DNA of 64,000 nt from Ideonella sp. (GTDB lineage: Bacteria; Pseudomonadota; Gammaproteobacteria; Burkholderiales; Burkholderiaceae_C), in assembly GCA_015075165.1 (NCBI GenBank), contig JABTUY010000002.1, forward strand, positions 620,001 through 684,000. Direction: 5' to 3'. Each line of letters opens with the position of its first letter. The stretch's first letter is position 1. Shown one piece after another: positions 53,081-61,884 of the stretch. The notes beneath the pieces were generated by a model. That model was given only the letters and a program-made list of their open reading frames with translations. It did no database searches and had not been told where the DNA came from. The position numbers were made by a program, and so were the translations under genes.

Positions 53081-55216
53081 TCAGCGCACGCGCAGGCCGG
53101 GCGTGGCGCCGGGCCAGGGCTCGAGCACGTACAGGCCGGGGTGCGTCTTCTCGTCGGCGTGGCTGGCGGCGAGCACCATGCCTTGCGAGACGCCGAACTT
53201 CATCTTGCGCGGGGCGAGGTTGGCCACCAGCACGGTGAGCTTACCGGTCAGCTGCTCGGGCGCATAGGCGCTCTTGATGCCGGAGAACACGGTGCGCGTC
53301 AGCGGCTGGCCCTGCGCGTCGGTGCCTTCGCCCACGTCGAGCGTGAGCTTGAGCAGCTTGTCGCTGCCGGGCACCTCCTCGGCGAGCACGATCTTGGCGA
53401 TGCGCAGGTCGATCTTCGCGAAATCGCCGATCGCGATCTCGGCGGCGATCGCCTCGCCGCCCGGGTGCGCCGGCGCCGGCGCCGTGGGCGTCTCGAACAG
53501 CCGCTCGAGCTGTGCCGGGTCCACGCGCTGCATCAGGTGCTGGAACGCGCCGATGCGGTGACGGCCGAGCGCGCGCTGCGCATCGGCGAAGCCCATCGGC
53601 TCGACGCGCAGGAAGGCTTCCACCTGCTGCGCCAGCGCCGGCAGGATCGGCTTCAGATAGACGGTGAGCACGCGAAACGCCTCGATGCACACGGTGCACA
53701 CGTCGTGCAGCGCCGAGCCGTGCCCTCCGGCGCCTGCGGCGCGGCCCGCCGAGGGGGCTCCATCGGCTTGGGGCGGCCCGGCGCCGATGCGCTGCCCCTC
53801 GTGCTTGGCGAGCTCCCACGGCTTGTGTGCGTCGACATACTCGTTCACGCGGTCGGCCAGCAGCATGATCTCGCGCACCGCCTTGCCGAACTCGCGCTCG
53901 TCGTACAGCTGCTGCACGGTGCCGCTGTGCGCGCGCAGGCCATCGAGCAGCGCGCGGCCCTCGACGCCCACGTCGGCCGACAGCTCGCCGGCGAAGCGCT
54001 TGGCGAGAAAGCCCGCCGCGCGGCTGGCGATGTTGACGTACTTGCCGACCAGATCGGCGTTGACGCGGGCGACGAAGTCGTCGGGGTTGAAGTCGATATC
54101 TTCCACCCGCGCGTTGAGCTTGGCCGCGATGTAGTAGCGCAGCCACTGCGCGTCGAACCCGAGCTCGAGGTAGCGCAGCGGGCTGATGCCGGTGCCGCGG
54201 CTCTTGCTCATCTTGTCGCCGCTCACGGTGATGAATCCGTGCACGTAGACGTTGTCGGGCACCTTGCGGCCGCTGAAGTGCAGCATCGCCGGCCAGAACA
54301 GCGTGTGGAAGGTGACGATGTCCTTGCCGATGAAGTGCACCTGGCGCAGCGCGGGGTCGGCCAGGTACGCCTCGAAGTCGACGCCCCGCCGCTCGAGCAG
54401 ATGCTTCAACGACGCCAGGTAGCCCACCGGCGCGTCGAGCCAGACGTAGAAGTACTTGCCCGGCGCATCGGGGATCTCGATACCGAAGTACGGCGCGTCG
54501 CGGCTGATGTCCCAGTCGCCGAGCACCACCTTGCCGTCGTCACCCTCGGCGAACCACTCCTTCACCTTGTTGGCCACCTCGGGCTGCAACTTGCCGTCCT
54601 GCGTCCAGGTCTTCAGGTACTCGACGCAGCGCGGGTCCGACAGGCGAAAGAAGTAGTGCTCGCTCGAGCGCAGCTCGGGTTTGGCGCCGGTGAGCGTGGA
54701 GTACGGGTGCTTCAGCTCGGTGGGCGCGTACACCGCGCCGCAGTTCTCGCAGTTGTCGCCGTACTGGTCCGGGCTAGCGCAGCGCGGGCACTCGCCCTTG
54801 ATGTAGCGATCGGGCAGGAACATGCCCTTCACCGGGTCGAAGAACTGCTCGATCGTGCGCACGTCGATCAGCTCGTTCTTGCGCAGCGCAAGGTAGATCT
54901 CGCGCGCCAGTGCGTGGTTCTCGGGCGCGTCGGTGCTGTGCCAGTGATCGAACGCGATGTGAAAGCCGTCGAGGTAGGGCTTGCGCCCGGCGGCGATCTC
55001 GGCCACGAACGCCTGCGGCGTCTTGCCCGCCTTCTCCGCGGCGATCATGATCGGCGCGCCGTGCGCATCGTCGGCGCAGACGAAGTGGACCTCGGCCCCG
55101 CGCATGCGCTGCACGCGCACCCAGATGTCGGCCTGGATGTACTCCATCATGTGGCCGATGTGGAACGCGCCGTTGGCGTACGGCAAGGCGGTGGTGACGA
55201 ACAGCTTCCGGGTCAT
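53081..55216 (-). CDS. metG: MetG, methionyl-tRNA synthetase
   Basis: A 711-residue class I synthetase. It has HIGH at 19-22 ([12 protein letters not shown]), the zinc knuckle CPRC...CENC (near 145-160) and KMSKS (DKMSKSRGT, near 335). The helical anticodon domain follows, and a C-terminal tRNA-binding OB domain (about 605-711, [26 protein letters not shown]). An unusual Gly/Ala-rich insert of about 25 residues (near 475-500, [20 protein letters not shown]) interrupts the anticodon domain after [10 protein letters not shown]. It corresponds to a GC-rich palindromic repeat. An ATG at 55225 is an alternative start. Confidence 0.95.
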   Translation of the reverse strand: MTRKLFVTTALPYANGAFHIGHMMEYIQADIWVRVQRMRGAEVHFVCADDAHGAPIMIAAEKAGKTPQAFVAEIAAGRKPYLDGFHIAFDHWHSTDAPENHALAREIYLALRKNELIDVRTIEQFFDPVKGMFLPDRYIKGECPRCASPDQYGDNCENCGAVYAPTELKHPYSTLTGAKPELRSSEHYFFRLSDPRCVEYLKTWTQDGKLQPEVANKVKEWFAEGDDGKVVLGDWDISRDAPYFGIEIPDAPGKYFYVWLDAPVGYLASLKHLLERRGVDFEAYLADPALRQVHFIGKDIVTFHTLFWPAMLHFSGRKVPDNVYVHGFITVSGDKMSKSRGTGISPLRYLELGFDAQWLRYYIAAKLNARVEDIDFNPDDFVARVNADLVGKYVNIASRAAGFLAKRFAGELSADVGVEGRALLDGLRAHSGTVQQLYDEREFGKAVREIMLLADRVNEYVDAHKPWELAKHEGQRIGAGPPQADGAPSAGRAAGAGGHGSALHDVCTVCIEAFRVLTVYLKPILPALAQQVEAFLRVEPMGFADAQRALGRHRIGAFQHLMQRVDPAQLERLFETPTAPAPAHPGGEAIAAEIAIGDFAKIDLRIAKIVLAEEVPGSDKLLKLTLDVGEGTDAQGQPLTRTVFSGIKSAYAPEQLTGKLTVLVANLAPRKMKFGVSQGMVLAASHADEKTHPGLYVLEPWPGATPGLRVR
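53717..53792. repeat. GC-rich repeat inserted in the metG frame
   Basis: The plus strand here (GGCGCCTGCGGCGC, CCCGCCGAGGGGGCT, GGGGCGGCCCGGCG) resembles the reverse complement of the hsdR insert at 37500-37567. Both share GCGC stems, a CCGCCGAG-GGGGCT core and a GGGCGGCC-GGCG end. It encodes Gly/Ala-rich linker in MetG, and the frame is kept. Confidence 0.6.
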
Positions 55217-55272
55217 GGCGGCCATGCGGTCGGGCCCTGGTGGGGCGGGCCCGGGGGGGTGGGGCGTGAATT

Positions 55273-56352
55273 CTAGGGCCCGGGTTGCGCGGCCGGGGTG
55301 AAGTGCCCGTGCTCGGCATAGCCGTCGAGCGCACGCACCATCGCGTCGACCATTGCCGGGTACGACGGATCGTGCCCCGAGCCGGCCACCGGCTCGAGCG
55401 CGGCCCACGGCAGCACGCGCTGCAGTGCCTGCGCGCCGTCGGGCGGGCAGATGCGATCGGCGCTGCCTTGCAGGATCAGCATTGGCCGCGGCGCCAGCGC
55501 CGCGCAGCGCGCCAGCAGCGGCGGCCGCTGCACCCAGCAGCCGTGGCGCATGTAGTGCGCCTGCACGCGGTAGCGGTCGACCTGCGCATCGAGATCGGCC
55601 GGCTGTGCCCGCGGGTCGAGCGGCTGCGCCTGGGTGTTGGCCGGCTGCGCCTGAGTGTTGGCCAGCTGCGCTTGAGGGTCGAGCCGCTGCGCATGCGGAT
55701 CGTCCAGCGCCGCGCTGGCCATCGCCTGCTCGTGCCGCCACCACGCCAGCGCACACGCGCGTTGTTGCTCGGCGCTGCCGTGCTGCAGCCGCTCGTCGAG
55801 CGTGTCGAGCACCGCCTGCGCGCTGGCGCCGTCGAGGCGCCGGCCGAAGGCCGCGCTGAACGCGGCCGGCACGAAGAACGCGGCCATGTCCTGCGGCCGC
55901 GCCAGGAACACTGCGCGCAGCAGCAGCGCCGCCACCGCGGTGGGCTCGTGCAGCGCGTGCAGCAGCGCGAGCGTGGCGCCCCACGAGCCGCCCACCACCA
56001 GCCAGCGCGCGATGCCGAGAGTTTCGCGCACGCGCCGCAGGTCGTGCAGCAGCTCGGTGGGGGTGTTGTGCGCCACCGCGCCGCGCGGCCGGCTCTCGCC
56101 GGCGCCGCGCTGGTCGATGCAGACGATGCGGTAGCGCGCGGGGTCGAAGAAGCGCCGCTGCAGCGGCGTGCAGCCCGAGCCCGGCCCGCCGTGCAGCACC
56201 ACCGCGGCGATGCCGCTGGGCGTGCCCGATTCGCGCACCGCCAGCACGTGCCCGCCGCCCACGTCGAGCCGGTGCGTGCGGTACGGCGCCGGGTCGGCAT
56301 GCAGGCCGCGCAGCGCGGCGCACGGTGAGGTGACGGCAGGGGTGGTGCGCAT
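55273..56352 (-). CDS. pip: Prolyl aminopeptidase (S33 family)
   Basis: A 359-residue alpha/beta hydrolase removing N-terminal proline. It has the oxyanion HGGPGSG (54-60), DQRGAGES, the nucleophile Ser123 in GGSWGA, the acid in GSADRICPP and the His in GSGHDPSYP. The lid region (about 215-250) is replaced or extended by a Q/P-rich heptad repeat (LDPQAQ, ANTQAQP). It comes from 21-bp tandem DNA repeats. That region normally shapes substrate choice, so activity may be altered. It lies between metG and the divergent BMP gene. Confidence 0.9.
   Translation of the reverse strand: MRTTPAVTSPCAALRGLHADPAPYRTHRLDVGGGHVLAVRESGTPSGIAAVVLHGGPGSGCTPLQRRFFDPARYRIVCIDQRGAGESRPRGAVAHNTPTELLHDLRRVRETLGIARWLVVGGSWGATLALLHALHEPTAVAALLLRAVFLARPQDMAAFFVPAAFSAAFGRRLDGASAQAVLDTLDERLQHGSAEQQRACALAWWRHEQAMASAALDDPHAQRLDPQAQLANTQAQPANTQAQPLDPRAQPADLDAQVDRYRVQAHYMRHGCWVQRPPLLARCAALAPRPMLILQGSADRICPPDGAQALQRVLPWAALEPVAGSGHDPSYPAMVDAMVRALDGYAEHGHFTPAAQPGP
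55601..55705. repeat. Five 21-bp tandem repeats in the aminopeptidase lid
   Basis: The units begin at 55601, 55622, 55643, 55664 and 55685. The second and third differ by one base (GGCTGCGCCTGRGTGTTGGCC). Each encodes seven residues ending in QAQ or similar, so copy-number change keeps the frame. Confidence 0.85.
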
Positions 56353-56474
56353 CGTCGCGCCGATGGTATCGGCAGCAGGCGCCTACAATTCGTGTGCGCC
56401 GCACCCTGGCGCACACCCGGGCAGCGTGCCACCGCGCCGGGGCTCGTCTGCCAGTGGCCATGTCGAGGACAACC

Positions 56475-57656
56475 ATGTACAAAAACCTCATCGCGCGCGC
56501 CATCGCGCGTGCCCACCACCTGGGTCTGTTCGCCGCGATGGTGTTGGCGCTTGCGTTCGCGCTGCCGGTGCCGCTGCGCGCGCAGCCGGCGTCGGCGCCG
56601 GCGCACCCGGACCCGCCGGCAGTGCCGCCGTTGAAAGTGGCGTTCGTCTACGTCACGCCGATCGGCCAGGCCGGCTGGACCTACCAGCACGACCTGGGCC
56701 GCCGCGAGATGGAGCGCGCGCTCGGTGCCGCGGTGAAGACCACCGTGGTCGAGGACGTGGCCGAGGGCCCCGACGCCGAGCGCGTGCTGCGCGACCTGGC
56801 GCGCCAGGGCCAGCAGCTGATCTTTGCCACCAGCTTCGGCTACCTCGAAGGCGCGTTGCGTGTGGCGGCCGAGTTCCCCGGCGTGCGCATCGAGCACGCC
56901 GGCGGCTACAAGAGCGCACCCAACCTCGCCACCTACAACGTGCGCGCCTACGAGGCGCGCTGGCTGGCCGGCCGGCTGGCGGCGATGAACAGCAACAGCG
57001 GCATCGCCGGCTACGTGGCCGGCTTTCCGGTGCCCGAGGTGGTGCAGGGCATCGACGCGTTCGCGCTCGGCATGCGCTCGGTGAACCCGCAGGCCAGCGT
57101 GCGCGTGGTGTGGCTCAACACCTGGTTCGACCCCGCGCGCGAGCGCGATGCGGCGCTGGCGCTGATCGGCCAGGGCGCCGACGTGCTGACCAACCACACC
57201 GCGTCGCCGGCGGTCGCCGTCGTTGCCGAGCAGCAGCACGTGAGGCTGATCGCCAACCAGAGCGACATGCGCGCCTTCGCGCCCGACGCACAGCTCGCCG
57301 CGGTGACGCCGCAGTGGGGGGCGTACTACACGCAGGTGGCGCGCGACGTGATCGCCGGCCGCTGGACGAACGCGCCGGTGTGGGGCGGCCTGCGCTCGGG
57401 CATGGTCACGCTGTCGGCGCTCGATCCGCGCCTGCCGGCGCAGCAGCTGGCCGCGCTCGACGCCGCGCGACAGCAGCTGATCGACGGCCGCGTGGCGGTG
57501 TTCGCCGCGCCGCTGGTCGATGCCGCCGGCCGCACGCGGCTGCACGGCGCCGCTAAGGCCGCCATCGGCGCGCCGCCGGTGGCGCTGGGCGATGCCGAGA
57601 TCGCACAGCTCGACTGGCTGGTGCAGGGCGTGGTGGGCGGCGTGCCGAAGCCCTGA
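56475..57656 (+). CDS. BMP-family ABC transporter substrate-binding protein
   Basis: A 393-residue periplasmic binding protein of the Bmp/PnrA family, which captures nucleosides or related ligands. A signal peptide (hydrophobic [16 protein letters not shown], cleavage near RAQ) is followed by [26 protein letters not shown], the Bmp start. Later [27 protein letters not shown] and [16 protein letters not shown] follow. The ATG at 56475 follows GAGGACA. No permease or ATPase genes are adjacent, so its transport partners must lie elsewhere, or it serves as an orphan receptor. Confidence 0.88.
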   Translation: MYKNLIARAIARAHHLGLFAAMVLALAFALPVPLRAQPASAPAHPDPPAVPPLKVAFVYVTPIGQAGWTYQHDLGRREMERALGAAVKTTVVEDVAEGPDAERVLRDLARQGQQLIFATSFGYLEGALRVAAEFPGVRIEHAGGYKSAPNLATYNVRAYEARWLAGRLAAMNSNSGIAGYVAGFPVPEVVQGIDAFALGMRSVNPQASVRVVWLNTWFDPARERDAALALIGQGADVLTNHTASPAVAVVAEQQHVRLIANQSDMRAFAPDAQLAAVTPQWGAYYTQVARDVIAGRWTNAPVWGGLRSGMVTLSALDPRLPAQQLAALDAARQQLIDGRVAVFAAPLVDAAGRTRLHGAAKAAIGAPPVALGDAEIAQLDWLVQGVVGGVPKP

Positions 57657-57710
57657 ACAGCCGGCACACGTGTGCCGCTACGATGCAGAGCCCGAGCGAA
57701 GGAGCGATCG

Positions 57711-57776
57711 ATGGCCCTGGCGCTGCGACCCAACTGCGAGAACTGCGACTGCGACCTGCCGCCCGAGGACACTACC
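57711..57776 (+). pseudogene. Truncated DUF1272 gene (5' end only)
   Basis: After a good ribosome site AAGGAG, the frame reads MALALRPNCENCDCDLPPED, which matches the start of DUF1272 zinc-knuckle proteins. The expected continuation (more Cys pairs) is missing: the sequence turns AT-richer and unrelated after about 57776 and stops at 57854. The break lies next to VapBC module 4. Confidence 0.75.
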
Positions 57777-57870
57777 CCCAGCCTACTTGGCATTTCAATC
57801 GATCCTGGGGTTCTGCATCGTAGTTGGTGCGTCGTCTCGGACCCGATGCGCTGAAGCGATGGGTGTCGAA

Positions 57871-58290
57871 TCAGGTGTCGACGGGAAGGATGCGGAACCG
57901 CTTTCGACCACCGATGCGCAGCGTCTGGAAGTGACGCAGGTCCAGGGTCAGGACTTGCGCGGCTCCGTGCCGCTCGGCGAGCACGACGATCGAGGCATCG
58001 GCAAGCCCGATCTGCAGGTCGCCGTAGCGGCGCATGACTTCGTCGGCTCGCGCAACGTCGTCGGCCGTGAAGCTCTCCAGCCGGTACGCGCCGCGCACCA
58101 CTTCGTTGAGCAGCGCCGACTGGGCCTGCGCGCCGACATGGCGCATCAAGAGGTAGTCGAGTTCGGCCAGAACGAATGGCGACAGCAGCAACGGCCCCTT
58201 GGACGCTGCCAGCGCCGCACGGCAGCGCGCATGCTGGCGCTGGCTTGCGTCCAGCGCGGCGAGCAGGCCGCTCGTGTCGAGCAGGATCAC
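57871..58290 (-). CDS. vapC: VapC PIN-domain toxin (module 4)
   Basis: A 139-residue PIN ribonuclease starting at a GTG in the antitoxin stop (GTGA). It reads MILLDTSGLLAALDASQRQH (Asp5), with Glu in FVLAELDYLL, and Asp in GLADASIVVLAERHG and TLDLRHF. This pattern resembles the VapC group with FVLAELDYLL motifs. It occupies the junction between a truncated DUF1272 gene and a truncated CoA-transferase gene. Confidence 0.9.
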   Translation of the reverse strand: MILLDTSGLLAALDASQRQHARCRAALAASKGPLLLSPFVLAELDYLLMRHVGAQAQSALLNEVVRGAYRLESFTADDVARADEVMRRYGDLQIGLADASIVVLAERHGAAQVLTLDLRHFQTLRIGGRKRFRILPVDT

Positions 58291-58508
58291 GTGCTGCCGA
58301 AACCCTCGAGGGCCTCATCGAGGCGCTCGGCGAGCATGGGCTTGCCGCTCTCGATCAGCGGCAGCCGCGGCCGGGGGGCGGGCGCCTCGGCCACGATCTT
58401 TCGCAACGCCTCGCGGATCAGCTCGGCTTCGCTGGTGCCGCGGGCGCTGGCCAATCGGCCGAGGGCACGCTTGACCTCCGGCGGCACGTAGACGGTGGTT
58501 TTCTCCAT
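58287..58508 (-). CDS. vapB: VapB antitoxin, RHH type (module 4)
   Basis: A 73-residue antitoxin with the RHH motif MEKTTVYVPPEVKRALGRLASARGTSEAELIREALRKIVAE and a Pro-rich tail (PAPRPRLPLIESGKPMLAERLDEALEGFG) that binds the toxin. The ATG at 58508 begins the motif. Immediately upstream are direct repeats CCATAC (58510-58515 and 58522-58527), a likely operator. Confidence 0.88.
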   Translation of the reverse strand: MEKTTVYVPPEVKRALGRLASARGTSEAELIREALRKIVAEAPAPRPRLPLIESGKPMLAERLDEALEGFGST

Positions 58509-58509
58509 G

Positions 58510-58527
58510 CCATACACGATACCATAC
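58510..58527. promoter_or_regulatory. Direct repeats before VapBC module 4
   Basis: CCATAC occurs at 58510-58515 and 58522-58527, 12 bp apart (one helical turn plus), directly before the vapB ATG. It suits cooperative binding of RHH antitoxin dimers. Confidence 0.5.
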
Positions 58528-58793
58528 GTGGGTTCTTCCAGGTGCAGCCCGCCCTGCTCGCCGGCGAGCAGCTGCGGGCGGTGGGCTTCATCCGCCAGGT
58601 GCAGCACCCGAGCGAAGCCCCGATGCGCAGCACCGGCAATCCCACCCGGTGGTCGCGCAGCCCCTGCACCGACCCGGCCCCGGCGCCGCGGCTCGGTCAG
58701 GATTCGGCTGCCGTGCTGCGCGAACTCGGCTATACCGACGACGACATCCGCGCGCTGCGGGCCAACGCTGCCACGGTCTGCCAGGGACGACGC
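58521..58793 (+). pseudogene. 3' fragment of a family III (CaiB/BaiF) CoA-transferase
   Basis: The frame reads FIRQVQHPSEAPMRSTGNPTRWSRSP and ends RLGQDSAAVLRELGYTDDDIRALRA, the characteristic C-terminus of CaiB/BaiF CoA-transferases. The first 300 or so residues are missing, replaced by VapBC module 4. No stop codon separates it from the acyl-CoA dehydrogenase that follows in the same frame, so the fragment could be read as an N-terminal extension. Confidence 0.72.
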
Positions 58794-59957
58794 ATGAACT
58801 TCGACTTCAGCCCCGATCAGGAACAGCTGCGCGACGCGATCGCGCGCACCTGCGCCCCCTTCGACGCCGACTACTGGCTCGCGCACGACCGCGAGGGCGG
58901 CTTCCCCGCGGACTTTCACCGCGCGCTCGCCGACGCCGGCTGGCTCGGGATCGCGATGCCCGTCGAATACGGCGGCGCGGGGCTCGGCATCACCGAGGCG
59001 GCGCTGATGATGCAGACGATCTCGGCCACCGGTGCCGGGCTGTCGGGCGCCTCGGCGGTGCACATGAACATCTTCGGTCTGCACCCGGTGGTGGTGCACG
59101 GCAGTGCCGAGCAGAAGGCGCGCTGGCTGCCGCCGCTGATCGAGGGCCGCGACAAGGCCTGTTTCGCGGTGACCGAGCCGAACACCGGGCTGAACACGCT
59201 CAAGCTGAAGACGCGCGCGCGGCGCGACGGCGACCACTACGTCGTCTCGGGGCAGAAGGTCTGGATCTCGACCGCGCAGGTCGCCAACAAGATGCTGCTG
59301 CTCGCGCGCACGACGCCGGTGGAGGAGGCCGAGGGCAGCTTCGGCCTCTCGCTGTTCTACACCGACCTCGACCGCAGCAAGGTCGAGGTGCGCGAGATCG
59401 ACAAGATGGGCCGCAAGGCGGTCGACTCGAACCAGGTGTTCATCGACGGGCTGCGCATCCCCGCGGCCGACCGCATCGGCGACGAGGGCCGCGGCTTCGA
59501 GTACATGCTGCATGGCATGAACCCGGAGCGCATCCTGATCGCCGCCGAGGCGGTGGGGCTGGGCCGGGCCGCGCTCGCGCGGGCCGCGCGGTACGCGAAC
59601 GAACGCATCGTGTTCGAGCGCCCGATCGGCCGCAACCAGGGCATCCAGCACCCGCTGGCGAAGTCGTGGATCGAGCTCGAGGCGGCGAACCTGATGGTCT
59701 TCAAGGCGGCCAGCCTGTACGACAACGGCCGGCCCTGCGGCGCCGAGGCGAACGCGGCCAAGTACCTGGCCGGCGAAGCCTGCTTCCGCGCCTGCGAGAA
59801 CGCGATCCTGACGCACGGCGGCATGGGCTACGCGAAGGAGTACCACGTCGAGCGCTACCTGCGCGAGGCCTGGATCCCGCGGCTGGCGCCGGTCAGCCCG
59901 CAGCTGATCCTGTGCTTCATCGCCGAGAAGGTGCTCGGGTTGCCGAAGTCGTATTGA
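58794..59957 (+). CDS. Acyl-CoA dehydrogenase
   Basis: A 387-residue FAD-dependent dehydrogenase of normal length, starting MNFDFSPDQEQLRDAIARTC. It has the N-terminal helical domain, FAVTEPNTGLNTLKLKTRA (FAD/substrate strand), KVWISTAQVANKMLLLART, then RIVFERPIGRNQGIQHPLAKSWIELEAANLM and the signature THGGMGYAKEYHVERYLREAWI. It oxidises an acyl-CoA to the enoyl-CoA in the cytosol, electrons going to ETF. The truncated CoA-transferase upstream suggests the pair once activated and dehydrogenated the same acid. The ATG at 58794 is chosen as the family start. Confidence 0.93.
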   Translation: MNFDFSPDQEQLRDAIARTCAPFDADYWLAHDREGGFPADFHRALADAGWLGIAMPVEYGGAGLGITEAALMMQTISATGAGLSGASAVHMNIFGLHPVVVHGSAEQKARWLPPLIEGRDKACFAVTEPNTGLNTLKLKTRARRDGDHYVVSGQKVWISTAQVANKMLLLARTTPVEEAEGSFGLSLFYTDLDRSKVEVREIDKMGRKAVDSNQVFIDGLRIPAADRIGDEGRGFEYMLHGMNPERILIAAEAVGLGRAALARAARYANERIVFERPIGRNQGIQHPLAKSWIELEAANLMVFKAASLYDNGRPCGAEANAAKYLAGEACFRACENAILTHGGMGYAKEYHVERYLREAWIPRLAPVSPQLILCFIAEKVLGLPKSY

Positions 59958-60081
59958 CGGCGCGCCTGCGACGGGCGCAACGCCCTCAGCGCCGCCGCGC
60001 CCGCCGATCCGGGGCGCGAAGCCGTCTACCTCACGCGGCCGGTGCGCTGAAGCGATGGCTGCACCCGCGCGGCGCAGCCTG

Positions 60082-60804
60082 TCACGACGCCACAGGCTGT
60101 GCCGCCGCGCGCCGTTCTTCGACAGGCAACCCGAACGCCTGCTGAAACGCGCGCTCGCCCGGCGGCGTGAACCGCACCACCCGCGCACCGTCGACGCGCT
60201 GCGCCCAGCCCAGCTCGAACAGCCGCTGCAGCAGCGCCGCGCCCCAGGCGCCGGCCAGGTGGTGGCGGCGCCCGCTCCAGTCGAGACAGGCGCGGCACAT
60301 CATGCGGCGCTGTGCCTGCACGGCGGGCACGTCGACGCCGAACGTGGAGAACCATTCGCGGCCGCGCGGCGTGAGCCGCAGCCCGGCGCCGTCGGTCGCG
60401 AACACGCCGCGCGCCAGCAACGACTCGAACGCCTGCACGCCGAGCTCGCCGGCGAGATGGTCGTAGCAGACGCGAGCGCGGCGCAGTGCCGGCTCGCGCG
60501 GGCTCGACTTCAGGCGCACGGCGCCGGTGCGAAACGCCACGCCCATCAGCGATTCGAGCAGCTGCGCCACGTCGCGATCGGCCAGCCGAAAGTAGCGGTG
60601 CCGCCCCTGGTCGTACACCGCGACGAGCCCGGCCGCGCGCAGCTTGGCCAGGTGGCTGCTGGCGGTGGCCTTGCCGACGCCGGCGATGTCGGCCAGCTCG
60701 CCGGCGGTGAGCGCCCGGTCGGCCATCAGCGCGGTCAGCATCTCGGCGCGCGCGGGTTCGCCCACCAGGGCGGTGATGCCGGCGATGTGCGCGTCGCCTT
60801 TCAT
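60082..60804 (-). CDS. ArsR-family HTH transcriptional regulator
   Basis: A 240-residue regulator. The N-terminal winged helix (GEPARAEMLTALMADRALTAGELADIAGVGKATASSHLAKLRAAGLVAVYDQGRHRYFRLAD) is ArsR-type. It is followed by an unusual 140-residue C-terminal part with a second HTH-like or transferase-like region (ACLDWSGRRHHLAGAWGAALLQRLFELGWAQR), typical of the longer ArsR-like proteins in proteobacteria. The ATG at 60804 fits the motif. It is divergent from the small monooxygenase gene, whose expression it may repress. The metal-site Cys of true ArsR is not seen. Confidence 0.88.
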   Translation of the reverse strand: MKGDAHIAGITALVGEPARAEMLTALMADRALTAGELADIAGVGKATASSHLAKLRAAGLVAVYDQGRHRYFRLADRDVAQLLESLMGVAFRTGAVRLKSSPREPALRRARVCYDHLAGELGVQAFESLLARGVFATDGAGLRLTPRGREWFSTFGVDVPAVQAQRRMMCRACLDWSGRRHHLAGAWGAALLQRLFELGWAQRVDGARVVRFTPPGERAFQQAFGLPVEERRAAAQPVAS

Positions 60805-60975
60805 GGTGTGGATCGTAGCGGCGGCCGCACGGCCATGGTTCGGCCGTGGCCGAACCGTCGGTGCCGTCGGCTGCCCTAGCATGCAGGCCGGATCCGAGCC
60901 AGGAGGGCGTCGCGTGGTCATCCCCGCGTGGGCATGCCGCCTGGCCAGGCAATACCCAGGACGGGAGGTGACACG

Positions 60976-61320
60976 ATGATTGCGGTGATCTTCGAGGTGG
61001 TGCCACGCGAGGGCCACACCGATGCCTATCTGGCGCTGGCCGCGTCGCTGCGCCAGCAGCTCGAGGCGATCGACGGCTTCATCTCGGTGGAGCGTTTCCA
61101 GAGCCTGACGCAGCCGGGCAAGGTGCTGTCGCTGTCGTTCTGGCGCGATGAAGACGCGGTGCGCCGATGGCGCGCGCTGGAGTCGCACCGCGGCGTGCAG
61201 CGCGCCGGCCGCCAGCAGCACTTTGCCGGCTACCGGCTGCGCGTGGCGCAGGTGCTGCGCGACTACGGCATGAACGAGCGCGAGCAGGCGCCGGCGGATT
61301 CGCGGCAGGTGCACGGCTGA
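60976..61320 (+). CDS. Antibiotic biosynthesis monooxygenase (ABM) domain protein
   Basis: A 114-residue dimeric alpha/beta-barrel protein: MIAVIFEVVPREGHTDAYLALAASLRQQLEAIDGFISVERFQSLTQPGKVLSLSFWRDEDAVRRWR. ABM proteins oxidise quinols, heme or small aromatics without cofactors. The ATG at 60976 follows GGGAGG by 7 nt. It is divergent from the ArsR-like gene (171-bp gap), which suggests local control by that protein. Confidence 0.88.
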   Translation: MIAVIFEVVPREGHTDAYLALAASLRQQLEAIDGFISVERFQSLTQPGKVLSLSFWRDEDAVRRWRALESHRGVQRAGRQQHFAGYRLRVAQVLRDYGMNEREQAPADSRQVHG

Positions 61321-61426
61321 CGAGCGGCGCCACGCACGCGCCGCCACGGCTGCGCGGCGCCACGGCGGCGCGGGCATACTGGCCGGGCGCGCATCGGCAT
61401 GCGCGCGCTGCCCGGAGGCCCGACCC

Positions 61427-61735
61427 GTGATCACCGAGTACGTCCTGTTCGATCTGCCCCAGGGCATCACGCGCGAAGCCGTGGTGGCCGGCATGCACGA
61501 GGTGGCGCCGCGCTGGCGCGCCGAGCCGACGCTGATCCGCAAGACCTTCGTGTTCGATGCGCAGGCCAACCAGGCCGGTGCGTTCTACCTCTGGCACGAC
61601 CGCGCCGCGGCCGAGGCGGCGCACGATGACGCGTGGCGGCAGCGCATCCGCTCGGCCTACGGCAGCGAGCCGGTGATCCGCTACTTCGACACGCCGCTGG
61701 TGGTCGACAACGCGCTCGGCAAGCTGATCGAGTAG
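61427..61735 (+). CDS. Small YdhR-like/dimeric alpha-beta barrel protein
   Basis: A 102-residue protein starting at a GTG (61427) after GGAGG. It reads ITEYVLFDLPQGITREAVVAGMHEVAPRWRAEPTLIRKTFVFDAQANQAGAFYLWHDRAAAEAAH, resembling the putative monooxygenase YdhR group. It may form a dimer with the ABM protein type fold. Function is unproven. It follows the ABM gene after 106 bp on the same strand. Confidence 0.75.
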   Translation: MITEYVLFDLPQGITREAVVAGMHEVAPRWRAEPTLIRKTFVFDAQANQAGAFYLWHDRAAAEAAHDDAWRQRIRSAYGSEPVIRYFDTPLVVDNALGKLIE

Positions 61736-61884
61736 CCGCCGGCCCAGTTTTTCCGTGCCGCTGAAGCGGCGCCCGCGACGCGTGAACCGACCTGGCCGCG
61801 AGCGGCCGCAGATCGGCTTCGCCGGTCCGCTGGCCGCGTCCCCTTGTAGAGGCAGGCGCCGAAGGCGCTTCGGGGGTGGGTCCT

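Noticed and set aside
58287-60188. 633-residue minus frame over the acyl-CoA dehydrogenase
   Set aside because: Only its last 73 codons (VapB module 4) are real; the rest is antisense of the dehydrogenase.
61856-61868. Hairpin GCGCC-GAA-GGCGC as a terminator between convergent genes
   Set aside because: Only a 5-bp stem and no T-run on the plus side; too weak to report as a terminator.
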